A stretch of 64,000 nt of DNA, taken from DATATV01 sp035551355. GTDB taxonomy: Bacteria; Actinomycetota; Actinomycetes; Mycobacteriales; Pseudonocardiaceae. This document shows, piece after piece, positions 38,151 through 47,466 of this stretch. Location: the NCBI GenBank assembly GCA_035551355.1, contig DASZNF010000086.1, positions 1 through 64,000 of the forward strand, read 5' to 3'. Each line of letters starts with the position of its first letter. The stretch's first letter is position 1. The position numbers and the translations under genes were made by a program. The notes beneath the pieces are model-generated. The model did no database searches. It saw nothing but the letters and a program-made list of their open reading frames with translations, and was not told the DNA's origin.

Positions 38151-39029
38151 ATGATGACCTTCTCTAAAATCGGCGAGCTGGGGGTGAACCGCGCGCGTTG
38201 GATGAGAGAGGCCGTCTCGGTGACCGAGCAGATGGACTGGGTGCCCGCCCATGTGGATATGGACGTGCCCAGTGTCGCTCGTATCTACGACTGCCTGCTC
38301 GGCGGTGGGCACAACTTCGCCGCCGACCGGGAGGTGGTCGCGAAGTTGCTGGTCGCGCAGCCGAACCTGCGCTGGATCGCCCGGGCGAACCGGGATTTCA
38401 TGCGCCGCGCCGTCTCTTTCATGGTGGAGCAGGGGATTCGGCAGTTCCTCGATCTCGGTTCCGGGATTCCGACGGTCGGCAACGTGCACGAGGTGGTGCA
38501 GCGAGTCGCACCGGAAACCCGTGTGGTGTATGTGGATTACGACGAGGTGGCGGTCGCCCACGGGCAGCTCATCCTGGCCCGCAACGAGCGGGTGACCGTG
38601 CTGCAGGCCGACATCTGCCATCCCGGGATGGTGCTGGGCGCGCCGGAAGCCCGGGCCCTGCTGGATTTCCGGCAGCCGGTCGGCGTGCTGCTGCTCACCA
38701 CACTGCACTTCGTCGCCCCGGAGCTGGATCCGGTCGGCGCGATCAGCGGCTACGGGGAGGCGCTGCCCTCGGGCAGCTACCTGGCCGTCTCGCACTTCGA
38801 CCGCGGCCTGCTGCCGTCGGGCCGGGCCGAGGAGATCGCCGGTGTGATGGCCCGCACCGAGTTGCCCGCCTATCCCCGTGATCACGCCGAAATCGTCAAG
38901 ATGTTCGCCGGATTCAACCTGGTCGATCCTGGACTGGTTCCAGTTTCGTTGTGGCGCCCGGACTTTCCGGTCGATGCGGACCAGGCGCGCGAGGTATTGA
39001 TGTCCGGTGGGGTCGGTCGTAAACCATGA
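38151..39029 (+). CDS. SAM-dependent methyltransferase of the DUF574 type
   Basis: A 292-residue protein of the actinomycete-expanded DUF574 methyltransferase family. It shows PSVARIYDCLLGGGHNFAADR, the SAM-binding LDLGSGIPTVGNVHEV and VVYVDYDEVAVAH with the acidic ribose-binding residue, then FHF-like LLTTLHFV. Substrates of this family are mostly unknown. The first ATG (38151) was taken; a start nearer 38203 (MREAVSV) is possible because the ribosome site is weak. It is not part of the conserved mfd neighbourhood. Confidence 0.82.
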   Translation: MMTFSKIGELGVNRARWMREAVSVTEQMDWVPAHVDMDVPSVARIYDCLLGGGHNFAADREVVAKLLVAQPNLRWIARANRDFMRRAVSFMVEQGIRQFLDLGSGIPTVGNVHEVVQRVAPETRVVYVDYDEVAVAHGQLILARNERVTVLQADICHPGMVLGAPEARALLDFRQPVGVLLLTTLHFVAPELDPVGAISGYGEALPSGSYLAVSHFDRGLLPSGRAEEIAGVMARTELPAYPRDHAEIVKMFAGFNLVDPGLVPVSLWRPDFPVDADQAREVLMSGGVGRKP

Positions 39030-39087
39030 GATGGAACATGGCAGGTTCATCCCCGCATCAGCACTCGGGAGGTAATGAAGTACACCA

Positions 39088-41340
39088 GTGATCCGATTAA
39101 TCGGGCGAGGCTTGCGTCGCCCAGGAAACCGTGCACGTGCAAACGACAAAGACGAACGAACAACCGGAATTCCACTGAACACCACGGCAAACCAACCAGG
39201 GAGCCCAGTCATCTCCGGTGCCGAGCAGTCTCCGCGGGAGCCGGTGAGCGTCGAGCAACGGGCCACGCTCACCCGGCGGTGGATGCGCGCGCTGCTGGCC
39301 GTCGCCTACTCGCCGTTCTCCCGCGCGGAGATCGAGAAGACCCTGAGCAACGCGGTGGATCTGCTCATCTCCGCGCTGTGGTCGGACGAGTTCACCGGCC
39401 GCTCGGTCGCCTCCATCGGCGGCACCCTGGTCGATCTGCGGTTCACCAACTCCGACAGCGTCCGGGTGGCCAGCGAGGCCCTCGGCGAGACGATGCTGGC
39501 CTGGGCCACCGACTCCGACCTGCCCGACGCGGGCCAGCGGGTCAGCGCGCTGCTCGGTTCGGTGGTGGCCGGCCACGCCGAAGCCGTGCGGGAATGGCTG
39601 TTCGGGGAGCAGGAGCAGATCAAGCGGGCGCTGTTCCTGGCCACCAACCGCGCCGAACAACGGTTGCAGCGCAGCGAGGCCCGGTTCCGGCAGGTGTTCG
39701 CCACCTCGCCGGTCGGCTTCGCCATCAGCGCGCCCGGCGGCAAGATCCTGCAGACCAACGTCGCCCTGGCCCGCATCCTGGGCAGCGACGTCGACGATCT
39801 GGTCGGCCGCAACATCGAGGAGTTCTTCCACCCCGACGACGCGGCCAACCTGCGGGCCGGCTACCGCGATCCGCTGATGGCCGACGGCCGCGCGCTGCGC
39901 GCCCGCTACCGGCTGATCCGGGTCGACGAGCAGCCGGTGTGGGTGTACCTGGCGGTGTCCGGTCTCGGCGGCACCGAGGACGAGGACAACCTGCAGCTGA
40001 CCATGGTCGAGGACGTCAGCGACCTGCATCTGCTGCAGGACCGGGCCAGCAACCAGACCCTGCACGACCTGCTGACCAAGCTGCCCAACCGGCAGTACCT
40101 GTTCACCCGGCTGCAGGCCGTGCTGCAGGTGCCCGGCCGCAACGTGGCGCTGTTCCAGCTCGACCTGGACGGCTTCTCGGTGATCAACGACGGTCTCGGC
40201 CCGGAGGCGGGCGACCAGCTGCTCACCGTGGTCGCGCGGCGGCTGGAGGCGTTGTTCGACGGCGAGGACGCGTTCATCGTGCGCACCGGCGGGGACGAGT
40301 TCGCGGTGCTGCTGTGGGCCGACGGCATGCACATCGACGTGCTGGCCACGATCAGCCGGATCAACGAGCAGCTGGCCGAGCCGGTCTACCTCGGCGAGAC
40401 CGGGGTCGCGCTGTCGGCGAGTATCGGGGTGGCCCGGGGCAAGGCCAACAAGATCGGCCCGCACGAGCTGATCCGGCAGGCCGACATCACGCTGCGCCGG
40501 ATGCGCGCGGCCGGCCACCGGCAGTGGGCCGAGTTCGACCCGATCCGCGACCGGGCCGAGCGCAAACGGTTGCGGCTGGCCGCGGCGCTGCCCGGCGCGC
40601 TGGAGTTCGGCGAGCTGGAACTCGTGTGGCAGCCCTGGATACAGCTGTCCGACTCCTCGGTGACCGGGATGAGCCCGCGGATGCGCTGGAACCACCCCAG
40701 CGAGGGCGTGATCGACCACCACCAGTGCCTGGAGCTGGCCGCCGAGACCGGCGCCGAACTGCCGATGGGCGGCTGGCTGCTGCGCGAGTCCTGTCAGCAG
40801 GTGGCGGCCTGGCAGGAGCGGTTCGGCAAGCTGGTGCCGCAGTTCGACATCGCGCTGACCGAGACCCAGGCCAGCGATCCGGACCTGATCCGGGTGGTCA
40901 CCGAGGCGTTGTCCGCGGCCGGTCTGTCGGCCACCCGGCTTTCGCTTGCGGTGCCCGCGGCCACCCTGGCCCCGGACGGCGAGACCCGGGAGAACGTCGG
41001 CGTGCTCACCGAGATGGGCGTCGGTCTGGTGATCAGCCAGATCGGCGGGGCGCCCGCGGACATCAGCCTGCTCGACGAACTGACCGCGCAGGGCGTCGAG
41101 GTGGCCGACGATCTGGTGGTGAAGTTGCGCACGTCGGCGCCGGACTCGGTGCTGGCCCGCACCGCCGCCGCCGGCATGACCGCGGTGCTGGCCCGGCAGC
41201 TGCGGGTGCTGGTCCGGGGCATGGACACCGAGGCCGAGGTGGGCTGGTGGCGGGCCGCCGGAGTGACCATGGCGGCCGGGCGCGGACTGTCGGAATTGCT
41301 GACTCCGGAGGAGTTCGGCGACCTGCTTGCCTCGATGTGA
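39088..41340 (+). CDS. PAS-GGDEF-EAL protein with intact GGDEF and degenerate EAL
   Basis: A 750-residue signalling protein. A helical N-terminal region (about 55-190) is followed by a PAS domain (about 191-310), a GGDEF domain with intact TGGDEF near residue 401, and an EAL-like domain (about 510-745). The EAL part keeps WQPWIQL and MGGWLLRESCQQVAAW, but the EAL signature itself is replaced (GMSPRMRW) and the DDFGTGYSSL loop is absent. It should therefore make but not cleave c-di-GMP, with the EAL part as a possible sensor. The start is uncertain: GTG at 39088, or a later codon; GGGAGG at 39068-39073 is best spaced for an out-of-frame ATG at 39075. The first 100 bp are less GC-rich than the rest. 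Confidence 0.82.
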   Translation: MIRLIGRGLRRPGNRARANDKDERTTGIPLNTTANQPGSPVISGAEQSPREPVSVEQRATLTRRWMRALLAVAYSPFSRAEIEKTLSNAVDLLISALWSDEFTGRSVASIGGTLVDLRFTNSDSVRVASEALGETMLAWATDSDLPDAGQRVSALLGSVVAGHAEAVREWLFGEQEQIKRALFLATNRAEQRLQRSEARFRQVFATSPVGFAISAPGGKILQTNVALARILGSDVDDLVGRNIEEFFHPDDAANLRAGYRDPLMADGRALRARYRLIRVDEQPVWVYLAVSGLGGTEDEDNLQLTMVEDVSDLHLLQDRASNQTLHDLLTKLPNRQYLFTRLQAVLQVPGRNVALFQLDLDGFSVINDGLGPEAGDQLLTVVARRLEALFDGEDAFIVRTGGDEFAVLLWADGMHIDVLATISRINEQLAEPVYLGETGVALSASIGVARGKANKIGPHELIRQADITLRRMRAAGHRQWAEFDPIRDRAERKRLRLAAALPGALEFGELELVWQPWIQLSDSSVTGMSPRMRWNHPSEGVIDHHQCLELAAETGAELPMGGWLLRESCQQVAAWQERFGKLVPQFDIALTETQASDPDLIRVVTEALSAAGLSATRLSLAVPAATLAPDGETRENVGVLTEMGVGLVISQIGGAPADISLLDELTAQGVEVADDLVVKLRTSAPDSVLARTAAAGMTAVLARQLRVLVRGMDTEAEVGWWRAAGVTMAAGRGLSELLTPEEFGDLLASM

Positions 41341-41353
41341 GAGGCTGACCGCT

Positions 41354-42301
41354 GTGACGATGGTCATCAAGCCTTCCGCAGTGGTTGCCGGAGTTGTCGT
41401 CGTGACCGGGCTGTTGCTCGCCGGCTGCGGGTCTGGGCCCAACCAGGCCGGTTCCGCGGCGATCGTGGGCAACACCGTGATCAGCCTGGACGCGGTCCAG
41501 CAGGAGGTGACCACCGCGGTGGCCACCCAGTCGGTGGCCAAACAGGCGCAGTCCCAGGGGCAGCTCGACGCGATCTCCCGGGAGGTCCTGACCGAGCGGA
41601 TCATGCACCAGGTGACCGCGGCCGCCGCGGCCAAGTACGGCATCACCGTCTCCGACGCCGACGTGGACGCCTACATCAGCAAGTCCGGCGGGATCGACAA
41701 GATCGCCTCGCCGGTGCTGTCCGCGGACGACCAGCGGGCCACCGCGCGGGACCAGCTGATCGAGGCCAAGTACGCGACCGGGTTCGTGGACAGCCTCGGG
41801 GTGACCTTCGACTACTTCGCCGCCGACACCGAGGCCGACGCCGTCGCCCAGGCCAAGCAGGTGGCGGCCAAGCCGAGTGAGTTCGAGTCGATGGCCTCCT
41901 CGGTGGCCTCGCAGGGCGGGGACGCCAACGTCAACCAGACCTACACGCTGGCCCAGTACCTGCAGAACACCTCGGGCGTGCTGGCCCCGATGTTCGGCGC
42001 GCAGCCCAACACCGTGCTGGTGTTCTCGCCGAACCTGGGCCAGTCCCAGGAGGTCTGGTACGTCATGAAGATCGACAAGCGGACCGGGGGCATGCCCCTG
42101 ACCGTGCCCAGCGCGGCCGCCAAGAACGCCAACACCGCGGTGCTGGCCTCGGTCGGCACGTCGTTGCTGCGCTCGGTGGCGCAGAGCCTGCCGATCCGGA
42201 TCAGCCCGCGCTACGGCGCCTGGGATCCGGTGAGCATGCAGGTGGTCGGCTCCACGGACACCGCTTCGGTGCTGGAATTCCCGGTGGGTAACCAGAAGTG
42301 A
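41354..42301 (+). CDS. SurA-N-like lipoprotein (putative secretion chaperone)
   Basis: A 315-residue lipoprotein. The signal peptide (about 1-25) ends in the lipobox LLAGC, so the mature protein is lipid-anchored outside the membrane. The rest resembles the SurA/PrsA-type N-terminal chaperone domain (VGNTVISLDAVQQEV, LTERIMHQVTAAAAAKYGIT, VSDADVDAYI), with no clear peptidyl-prolyl isomerase domain after it. The GTG at 41354 has GAGG nine bases upstream. Its stop overlaps the mazG start as GTGA, so the two are coupled; the pairing of a chaperone with mazG is positional only. Confidence 0.82.
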   Translation: MTMVIKPSAVVAGVVVVTGLLLAGCGSGPNQAGSAAIVGNTVISLDAVQQEVTTAVATQSVAKQAQSQGQLDAISREVLTERIMHQVTAAAAAKYGITVSDADVDAYISKSGGIDKIASPVLSADDQRATARDQLIEAKYATGFVDSLGVTFDYFAADTEADAVAQAKQVAAKPSEFESMASSVASQGGDANVNQTYTLAQYLQNTSGVLAPMFGAQPNTVLVFSPNLGQSQEVWYVMKIDKRTGGMPLTVPSAAAKNANTAVLASVGTSLLRSVAQSLPIRISPRYGAWDPVSMQVVGSTDTASVLEFPVGNQK

Positions 42302-43233
42302 GCTCGGCGACCGTCGTCCTGGTCGATCCTCGGCTCGGCCCGGTGCTCCCGGCGGCCGCCCTGGCCGCGATCCGCGCGGCCGACGCGGTGTACCTGGGTA
42401 CGGACCTGCCCGAAACGTTCGTCGCCGCGCTGGGCGCCGATCCGGCCCCGGCGGGTGCGATCGACGGTGCGGTCGTGCTGATCGTCGCCGACCGGGCCGA
42501 GCCCGCGGCGGCTGAATTGCTGGCCGGTGGGGCGGCGCTGATCGAAACCGCGCCGCCGACCGGGGTGGAAGTGCTCGGCGCGGTCGCGGTGATGGACCGG
42601 CTGCGCTCGCCCGGCGGTTGTCCGTGGGACGCCGAACAGACCCACGAATCGCTGCTCCAGTACCTGGTCGAGGAGACCTGGGAACTGGTGGAGGCGATCG
42701 AGGACGCCGACCGGCCCGCGCTGCGCGAGGAACTGGGCGACGTGCTGTTGCAGGTGCTGTTCCACGCCCGGCTGGCCGCCGAGTACGCCGAGGACCCGTT
42801 CACCATCGACGAGGTGGCCGCCGATCTGGTCGGCAAGCTGGTGCACCGGCATCCGCACGTGTTCGTCGAGCCCGGCGACACCGATGTCTCCGACCTGGAA
42901 CACCGGTGGGAAGTGCAGAAGCGGCTGGAGAAGAAGCGCGAGTCCAGTGTGGACGGTGTGGCGCTCGGTCAGCCCGCGCTGAATCTGGTCGCCAAACTGG
43001 TGTCCCGCACCCAGCGCTCCGGCCTCCCGCCCGACCTGCTGTCCGACGAGCCGCTGTTCGCGGTGGCCGCGAAGGAAAAGCTGGCCGGGGGCGAACCCGA
43101 GGGCGATCTGCGCCGGGTGGCCCGCCGGTTCGACGCCGACGTCCGCGCGGCCGAGCGCGCCGCCCGGGCGGCCGGGATCGACCCGGTGCACATGGACGCG
43201 GAGCTCTGGCGCAAGTTCTGGCCCGCCCGCTGA
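42298..43233 (+). CDS. mazG: Nucleoside triphosphate pyrophosphohydrolase MazG
   Basis: A 311-residue MazG with a nucleotide-hydrolase core: VMDRLRSPGGCPWDAEQTHE, the metal-binding EETWELVEAI and EELGDVLLQVLFHARLA, then KLVHRHPHVF. MazG hydrolyses NTPs and dNTPs to monophosphates, including damaged ones. An N-terminal extension of about 95 residues precedes the core, as in Rv1021. The GTG start overlaps the preceding stop by four bases. Confidence 0.94.
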   Translation: MSSATVVLVDPRLGPVLPAAALAAIRAADAVYLGTDLPETFVAALGADPAPAGAIDGAVVLIVADRAEPAAAELLAGGAALIETAPPTGVEVLGAVAVMDRLRSPGGCPWDAEQTHESLLQYLVEETWELVEAIEDADRPALREELGDVLLQVLFHARLAAEYAEDPFTIDEVAADLVGKLVHRHPHVFVEPGDTDVSDLEHRWEVQKRLEKKRESSVDGVALGQPALNLVAKLVSRTQRSGLPPDLLSDEPLFAVAAKEKLAGGEPEGDLRRVARRFDADVRAAERAARAAGIDPVHMDAELWRKFWPAR

Positions 43234-43540
43234 TCCGTTTCGCCGAAGTGCTGATCGTCTCCGGGTGTGCCGGGGGTAACCGCCAGGGGTGATCTCGGGG
43301 TCTTCCCTGATCTGCCAAGCCCTGTTGGCGCTTAACGTTGTCCATGTCGAACCGGTCAGGGGGGCCGGGACGATCGGAGAGATCCGGGGTTCTCTTCGTA
43401 GTCGGGGAGTGGGGAACGGTCGGCGCGGGATGCGGGCCGGGGTCGCGGGAGGCGGCCCGGGTCTGCCCCGCCCGGCCGAGCTCGTTCCCCCGGTTGGCGG
43501 CGCGCGTGATCACCGTGCTCCACCCCGTAGCCTGGCTCGT
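43234..43540. other. 307-bp intergenic region between mazG and the transglycosylase gene
   Basis: No coding frame is convincing. The only supported element is the minus-10 TAGCCT at 43528-43533. I found no riboswitch pattern or strong terminator. Confidence 0.5.
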
Positions 43541-43543
43541 GTG
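43528..43543 (+). promoter_or_regulatory. Leaderless promoter of the first lytic transglycosylase gene
   Basis: TAGCCT at 43528-43533 lies seven bases before the GTG at 43541, with no ribosome site between. Confidence 0.5.
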
Positions 43544-44389
43544 GAGCGACCCGACTCGGATGCCGCCGCCGGAGTCGACCTCGTGCTTCCCGAGTTCGAC
43601 GAACAGGCCGAACCACCGCCCCGACACCGCTGGGGCCGGTGGGTTTTTCTGCTGCTCGTGCTGGCCCTGATCGCCACCGCCGGGCTGATCTGGCGGTACG
43701 ACGTGCACATGACCCCGCACACCACCGCCGCCACTCCTGAACCGCCCGCGTTCTCCGTGCAGCTACTGGAAGTCACGCCCGGCACGGCCGTCCCGGCCAC
43801 CGGCGGCGCGGTGCCCGGCGTCCCGGCCGCGCAGACCGCGTTCGTCGACCGGGTGTCCGGGCACACCGACATTCCCCGCCGCGTGCTCACCGCCTACCTG
43901 CACGCGCAGGCCGTGCTGGCCGCCGGCGCCCCGGCCTGTCACCTGTCCTGGACCATGCTGGCCGGCGTCGGCTGGGTGGAGAGCCAGCACGGCGAGTGGC
44001 ACGGCGACTCGGTCACCGCCACCGGCGAGGAGGCCACCCCGATCATCGGCCCGGCGCTGGACGGCTCGGCCGGGATGCAGAAGATCGGCGACACCGATCA
44101 CGGCCGGCTCGACGGCGACACCGTGTGGGATCACGCCGTCGGCCCGATGCAGTTCCTGCCCGCCACCTGGCTGGTGTGGGGCGTGCGGGCCAGCGGCGAC
44201 GGCAAACCGGCCGACCCGCAGGACATCGACGACGCCGCCCTCACCGCCGGCCGTTACCTGTGCGCGCAGGGTGGCGATCTGGCCACGCCGGCCGGCTGGT
44301 GGGCCGCGACCTGGGTCTACAACAACTCCGCGACCTACGGCCAGACCGTGTTCAGCGGCGCCACCGCCTACGCCCTGGCCAGCCGCTGA
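43541..44389 (+). CDS. Membrane-anchored lytic transglycosylase (LpqU-like)
   Basis: A 282-residue protein with one membrane helix (about 35-55) and an extracellular lytic transglycosylase domain. The catalytic glutamate is in AGVGWVESQHG, and the family pattern DHAVGPMQFLPATW follows, with AGRYLCAQGGDL near the end. It should cleave peptidoglycan glycan strands. Position corresponds to Rv1022 (lpqU) between mazG and eno, though here the anchor is a transmembrane helix rather than a lipid. The frame extends far upstream, but the promoter supports the GTG at 43541. Confidence 0.85.
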   Translation: MERPDSDAAAGVDLVLPEFDEQAEPPPRHRWGRWVFLLLVLALIATAGLIWRYDVHMTPHTTAATPEPPAFSVQLLEVTPGTAVPATGGAVPGVPAAQTAFVDRVSGHTDIPRRVLTAYLHAQAVLAAGAPACHLSWTMLAGVGWVESQHGEWHGDSVTATGEEATPIIGPALDGSAGMQKIGDTDHGRLDGDTVWDHAVGPMQFLPATWLVWGVRASGDGKPADPQDIDDAALTAGRYLCAQGGDLATPAGWWAATWVYNNSATYGQTVFSGATAYALASR

Positions 44390-44408
44390 TCAGCTGTCAG
44401 CGCTCCGG

Positions 44409-44789
44409 TCAGCTCTCCGCGTGCAGCGCGATCCGCGCGGCCACCTCGCCGAACGCCTCCTGGTACTCGGGCAGCGGGTTCATCGCCACCGCCATCCGCA
44501 GCTGGGTGCGGGCCTCGGTGTAGCGGCCCTGCCGTTGCAGGGTCCGGCCCAGCGCGAACCGGGCGTAGTGATCGGCCGGGTCGAACTCGAGCACCTTGAG
44601 GAACGCGTCCTCGGCGCGGTTGAGTTGCGCGGAGCCCAAATAAGCGCGCCCGGCGAGCAGATGCACGCTTGGCGCGTCGGGAGCCGCTTTGACCACGGCT
44701 TCCAGTTCGCGTAGCGCCTCCAGCGGCCGACGCTGCCCCAGCAGGGTCTCCGCTCGGCGGAACGAGTCGAAGGTGCCGTCGTCAGTCAT
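44409..44789 (-). CDS. TPR-repeat protein
   Basis: A 126-residue protein built of about three tetratricopeptide repeats (for example SVHLLAGRAYLGSAQLNRAE and HYARFALGRTLQRQGRYTEA). Such proteins mediate protein contacts; the partner is unknown. The ATG at 44789 has TAACGT ten bases upstream and no clear ribosome site. It converges on the transglycosylase gene with a 19-bp gap. Confidence 0.8.
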   Translation of the reverse strand: MTDDGTFDSFRRAETLLGQRRPLEALRELEAVVKAAPDAPSVHLLAGRAYLGSAQLNRAEDAFLKVLEFDPADHYARFALGRTLQRQGRYTEARTQLRMAVAMNPLPEYQEAFGEVAARIALHAES

Positions 44790-44947
44790 AGTCCGATCAA
44801 CGTTACCTGGGGGACAGCTGTTCCTCGTCCGCCATCCGGATGGTGGTCACCTGCGGCGGAGCCGGTGTGGCGCGGGTGCCGGCGCGGACCAATCGGCGGT
44901 GTGCCGCCTTTGAGGTTTTTTTGAGAAAGGTCGGCCAAGCTCGCCGC

Positions 44948-46030
44948 GTGTCGAGCGATGTGAACACCGGGCCCCGCATCGAACCGCGCACCGTCGCCGA
45001 CTTTCACGCCGCCGCCCGGGACCGGCTGGACGAGGTCTACTACGACTTCTACGCCGGTGGCGCCCGCGACGAGATCACCTTGCGGTCCAACGAGAACGCG
45101 CTGGAGAAGCTGCGGCTGCTGCCCCGGATCCTTTCCGGCAGCGACAAACGCGAGCACCGGACGACCCTGCTGGGCACCGAGCTGAGCATGCCGATCCTGT
45201 TGTCCCCGACCGCCTTTCACCGCCTGGCCCATCCGGACGGGGAATTCGCCACCGCCCGGGCCGCCGCGGCCGCCGGCACGGTCATGATCGTCAGCAATGC
45301 GGCCACCAGCGCGATCGAGGACATCGCCGCCGCCGCGCCCACCGCCACGTTGTGGTTCCAGCTCTATTTGCAGCCCGAACCGCGCATCACCGACGCGCTG
45401 GTGCGCCGGGCCGAGGACGCGGGGGCGCGGGCGCTGGTGGTCACCGTGGACTCACCGGTGTTCGGCCGGCGGGAACGCGACGACCGGCACAACTTTCACG
45501 ACCTGCCGCCCGGTATGCACGCGGAGAACATGCGCGGCCTGACCGGTGATCCGGATCAGGTGCGGCCGATCGGCATGTCGGCCGAGTTCTCCTGGGCCGA
45601 CGTGGACCGGCTGCGCTCGATCACCGCGCTTCCGGTGCTGCTCAAGGGAGTGCTGCATCCGGCCGACGCGGTGCTCGCGGTCGGACACGGGGTGGCGGGG
45701 CTGCTGGTGTCCAACCACGGCGGCCGCCAGCTGGACGGCGCGCCGGCCACCATCGAGGCGCTGCCGGAGATCGCCGCCGCAGTGGCCGGGGCGATCCCGC
45801 TGATCATGGACGGTGGCATCCGGCGCGGCACCGACGTGGTGAAGGCACTGGCGCTGGGCGCGACCGCCGTCGGCATCGGCCGGGCGCCGCTGTGGGGGCT
45901 GGCGGTGGACGGCGAGGCCGGGGTGCGGGCGGTGCTGGAACTGCTGCGGGCCGAGTTCGACGACGCGCTGGCGTTGTGCGGGGCCGCGTCTCCACGCGAG
46001 CTGACCCCGGATCTGGTGCGCAGCTACTGA
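44948..46030 (+). CDS. FMN-dependent alpha-hydroxy acid dehydrogenase/oxidase
   Basis: A 360-residue TIM-barrel flavoenzyme that oxidises L-2-hydroxy acids such as lactate or mandelate. It has DFYAGGARDEITLRSNENAL at the N-terminus, the FMN site around PILLSPTAFHRLAHPDGE, the catalytic His/Arg motif VSNHGGRQLDG and MDGGIRRGTDVVKALALGA. It lacks an N-terminal membrane or cytochrome part, so oxygen or a quinone/ferredoxin partner may be the acceptor. The start is GTG at 44948 or 44960. The next gene, a P450, begins 32 bp after its stop. Confidence 0.9.
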   Translation: MSSDVNTGPRIEPRTVADFHAAARDRLDEVYYDFYAGGARDEITLRSNENALEKLRLLPRILSGSDKREHRTTLLGTELSMPILLSPTAFHRLAHPDGEFATARAAAAAGTVMIVSNAATSAIEDIAAAAPTATLWFQLYLQPEPRITDALVRRAEDAGARALVVTVDSPVFGRRERDDRHNFHDLPPGMHAENMRGLTGDPDQVRPIGMSAEFSWADVDRLRSITALPVLLKGVLHPADAVLAVGHGVAGLLVSNHGGRQLDGAPATIEALPEIAAAVAGAIPLIMDGGIRRGTDVVKALALGATAVGIGRAPLWGLAVDGEAGVRAVLELLRAEFDDALALCGAASPRELTPDLVRSY

Positions 46031-46062
46031 TTTCCCTGCTGGCCCAAGGCGAAGGAGTGGCC

Positions 46063-47466
46063 GTGTTGGTTGTCCTGTGGATCATCGTCGGGCTGCTGGT
46101 GATCGGCTTCGTGGCGAGCCTGCCGTACTGGCTGCCGGCCCGGGTGGTGGCGTTGCGCATGCTGGTGTTCGCCCGGGTCAACGGCGAGGAAGGCATTCCG
46201 GTGCCGGGCAAGCGGATCGGGCTGGAGAACTTCCGGGCGCTGTACGCGCATCCGGCGGCCAACGGGCGCAGCCGGGGCGCCGGTCTGTCCAACCTGTTCT
46301 GGTACTGGCTGGCCCCCGGACCCGAGGTGCACCAGGAACACCTCGAACCCGGCCCCCGCTACGACGAGGTGGCCCGGGTGACCCGGCAGATCCTGGTGCG
46401 GGGCAAGGAAGAATCCGAACGGCTGACCCGGAGAACGGTCAGCCGGGTGCTGGACGAACTGCCGGAGCGGACCACCCTGACCGTGCGGCTGCGCGACCTG
46501 ATGATGCCGATCTGGGCCGAGCTGTACTACGAACTCGTCTTCGCCGAGCCCTGCCCACCGGACGCCCGCAAGCTCATCGTGGACAACGCCGACGACGTGG
46601 TCACCGCGCTGAAATGCTGCGGGCTGAGACACATGCGCACCCGGGAGAGGCTCACCGCCTATCTGCGCCGCCGCATCGCCGACGGCGACATCGCGCACCC
46701 GCTGCCCGCCTCGCTGAGCCCCGAGGAAACCGCGCTGTATCTGCAGGGCACCTTCTTCAACACCGCGGTGGTGCAGATGTCCGAGGCCATGACCCATCTG
46801 GTGCTGGCCGTGGCCGAGCATCCCGAGGTGGCTGCCCGGCTGGCCGCCGACCTCGACGACACCGCGTATCTGGACCGGGTGATCGACGAGACGTTCCGGG
46901 TCTACCCGCTGTTCGGCATCGCCCACCGGATCACCACCGCCGACATCGAATTCGGCGCCGACGCACTGCCCGCCGGTTCGGTGTTGTGCTTCAGCTATCC
47001 CGACTACCACGCGGCCGGATACGCCGACGCGGCGAACTTCGACCCGGACCGCTGGCTGCGCACATCCACAAAGGACAGCAACTTCATCCCGTTCGGCATC
47101 ACCGCCAACCGGCCGTGTCCGGCCCGCGGCCTGGCCCCGGTGACCATGCGGGTGGTGCTGCGCGAACTGCTGCGCCGCTACGCGGTCGGCTCCTCGATCG
47201 CGCACACCCGGTCCATCCCCAACCGCGGCCCCTGTCTGCTGGTGCCCCGGGCCGCCGGACGGGCGCCCAGCCGGGCCGCGCTGGCCCGGCTGCGGCTGGC
47301 CGACCGCTGGGCCGACGTGTGGCGCAGTCTGGTCCAGCTGGTGCTGGGCAGCTACATGGTGTGGGACGCGCGGCGGAAGAGTCTGTCCGATCGCTACTTC
47401 GCCCGGACCGGCGCGCCGCCCGCCCCGGCCGGCTGTCCGGTGATCCACCCAGGTCACGCCGACTGA
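46063..47466 (+). CDS. Membrane-anchored cytochrome P450-like protein
   Basis: A 467-residue protein with an N-terminal membrane helix (about 1-22) and a P450 fold. ExxR is ETFR (276-279), the PERF-like region is FDPDRW, and the heme loop is IPFGITANRPCPARG with Cys352. The I-helix stretch (about 225-240, LQGTFFNTAVVQ) lacks the usual acid-alcohol pair that delivers protons to oxygen. A C-terminal extension of about 70 residues follows the fold. The start is the GTG at 46063, with AAGGAG five bases upstream. It is probably co-transcribed with the flavin dehydrogenase before it. An N-terminal anchor is unusual for a bacterial P450. Substrate unknown. Confidence 0.78.
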   Translation: MLVVLWIIVGLLVIGFVASLPYWLPARVVALRMLVFARVNGEEGIPVPGKRIGLENFRALYAHPAANGRSRGAGLSNLFWYWLAPGPEVHQEHLEPGPRYDEVARVTRQILVRGKEESERLTRRTVSRVLDELPERTTLTVRLRDLMMPIWAELYYELVFAEPCPPDARKLIVDNADDVVTALKCCGLRHMRTRERLTAYLRRRIADGDIAHPLPASLSPEETALYLQGTFFNTAVVQMSEAMTHLVLAVAEHPEVAARLAADLDDTAYLDRVIDETFRVYPLFGIAHRITTADIEFGADALPAGSVLCFSYPDYHAAGYADAANFDPDRWLRTSTKDSNFIPFGITANRPCPARGLAPVTMRVVLRELLRRYAVGSSIAHTRSIPNRGPCLLVPRAAGRAPSRAALARLRLADRWADVWRSLVQLVLGSYMVWDARRKSLSDRYFARTGAPPAPAGCPVIHPGHAD

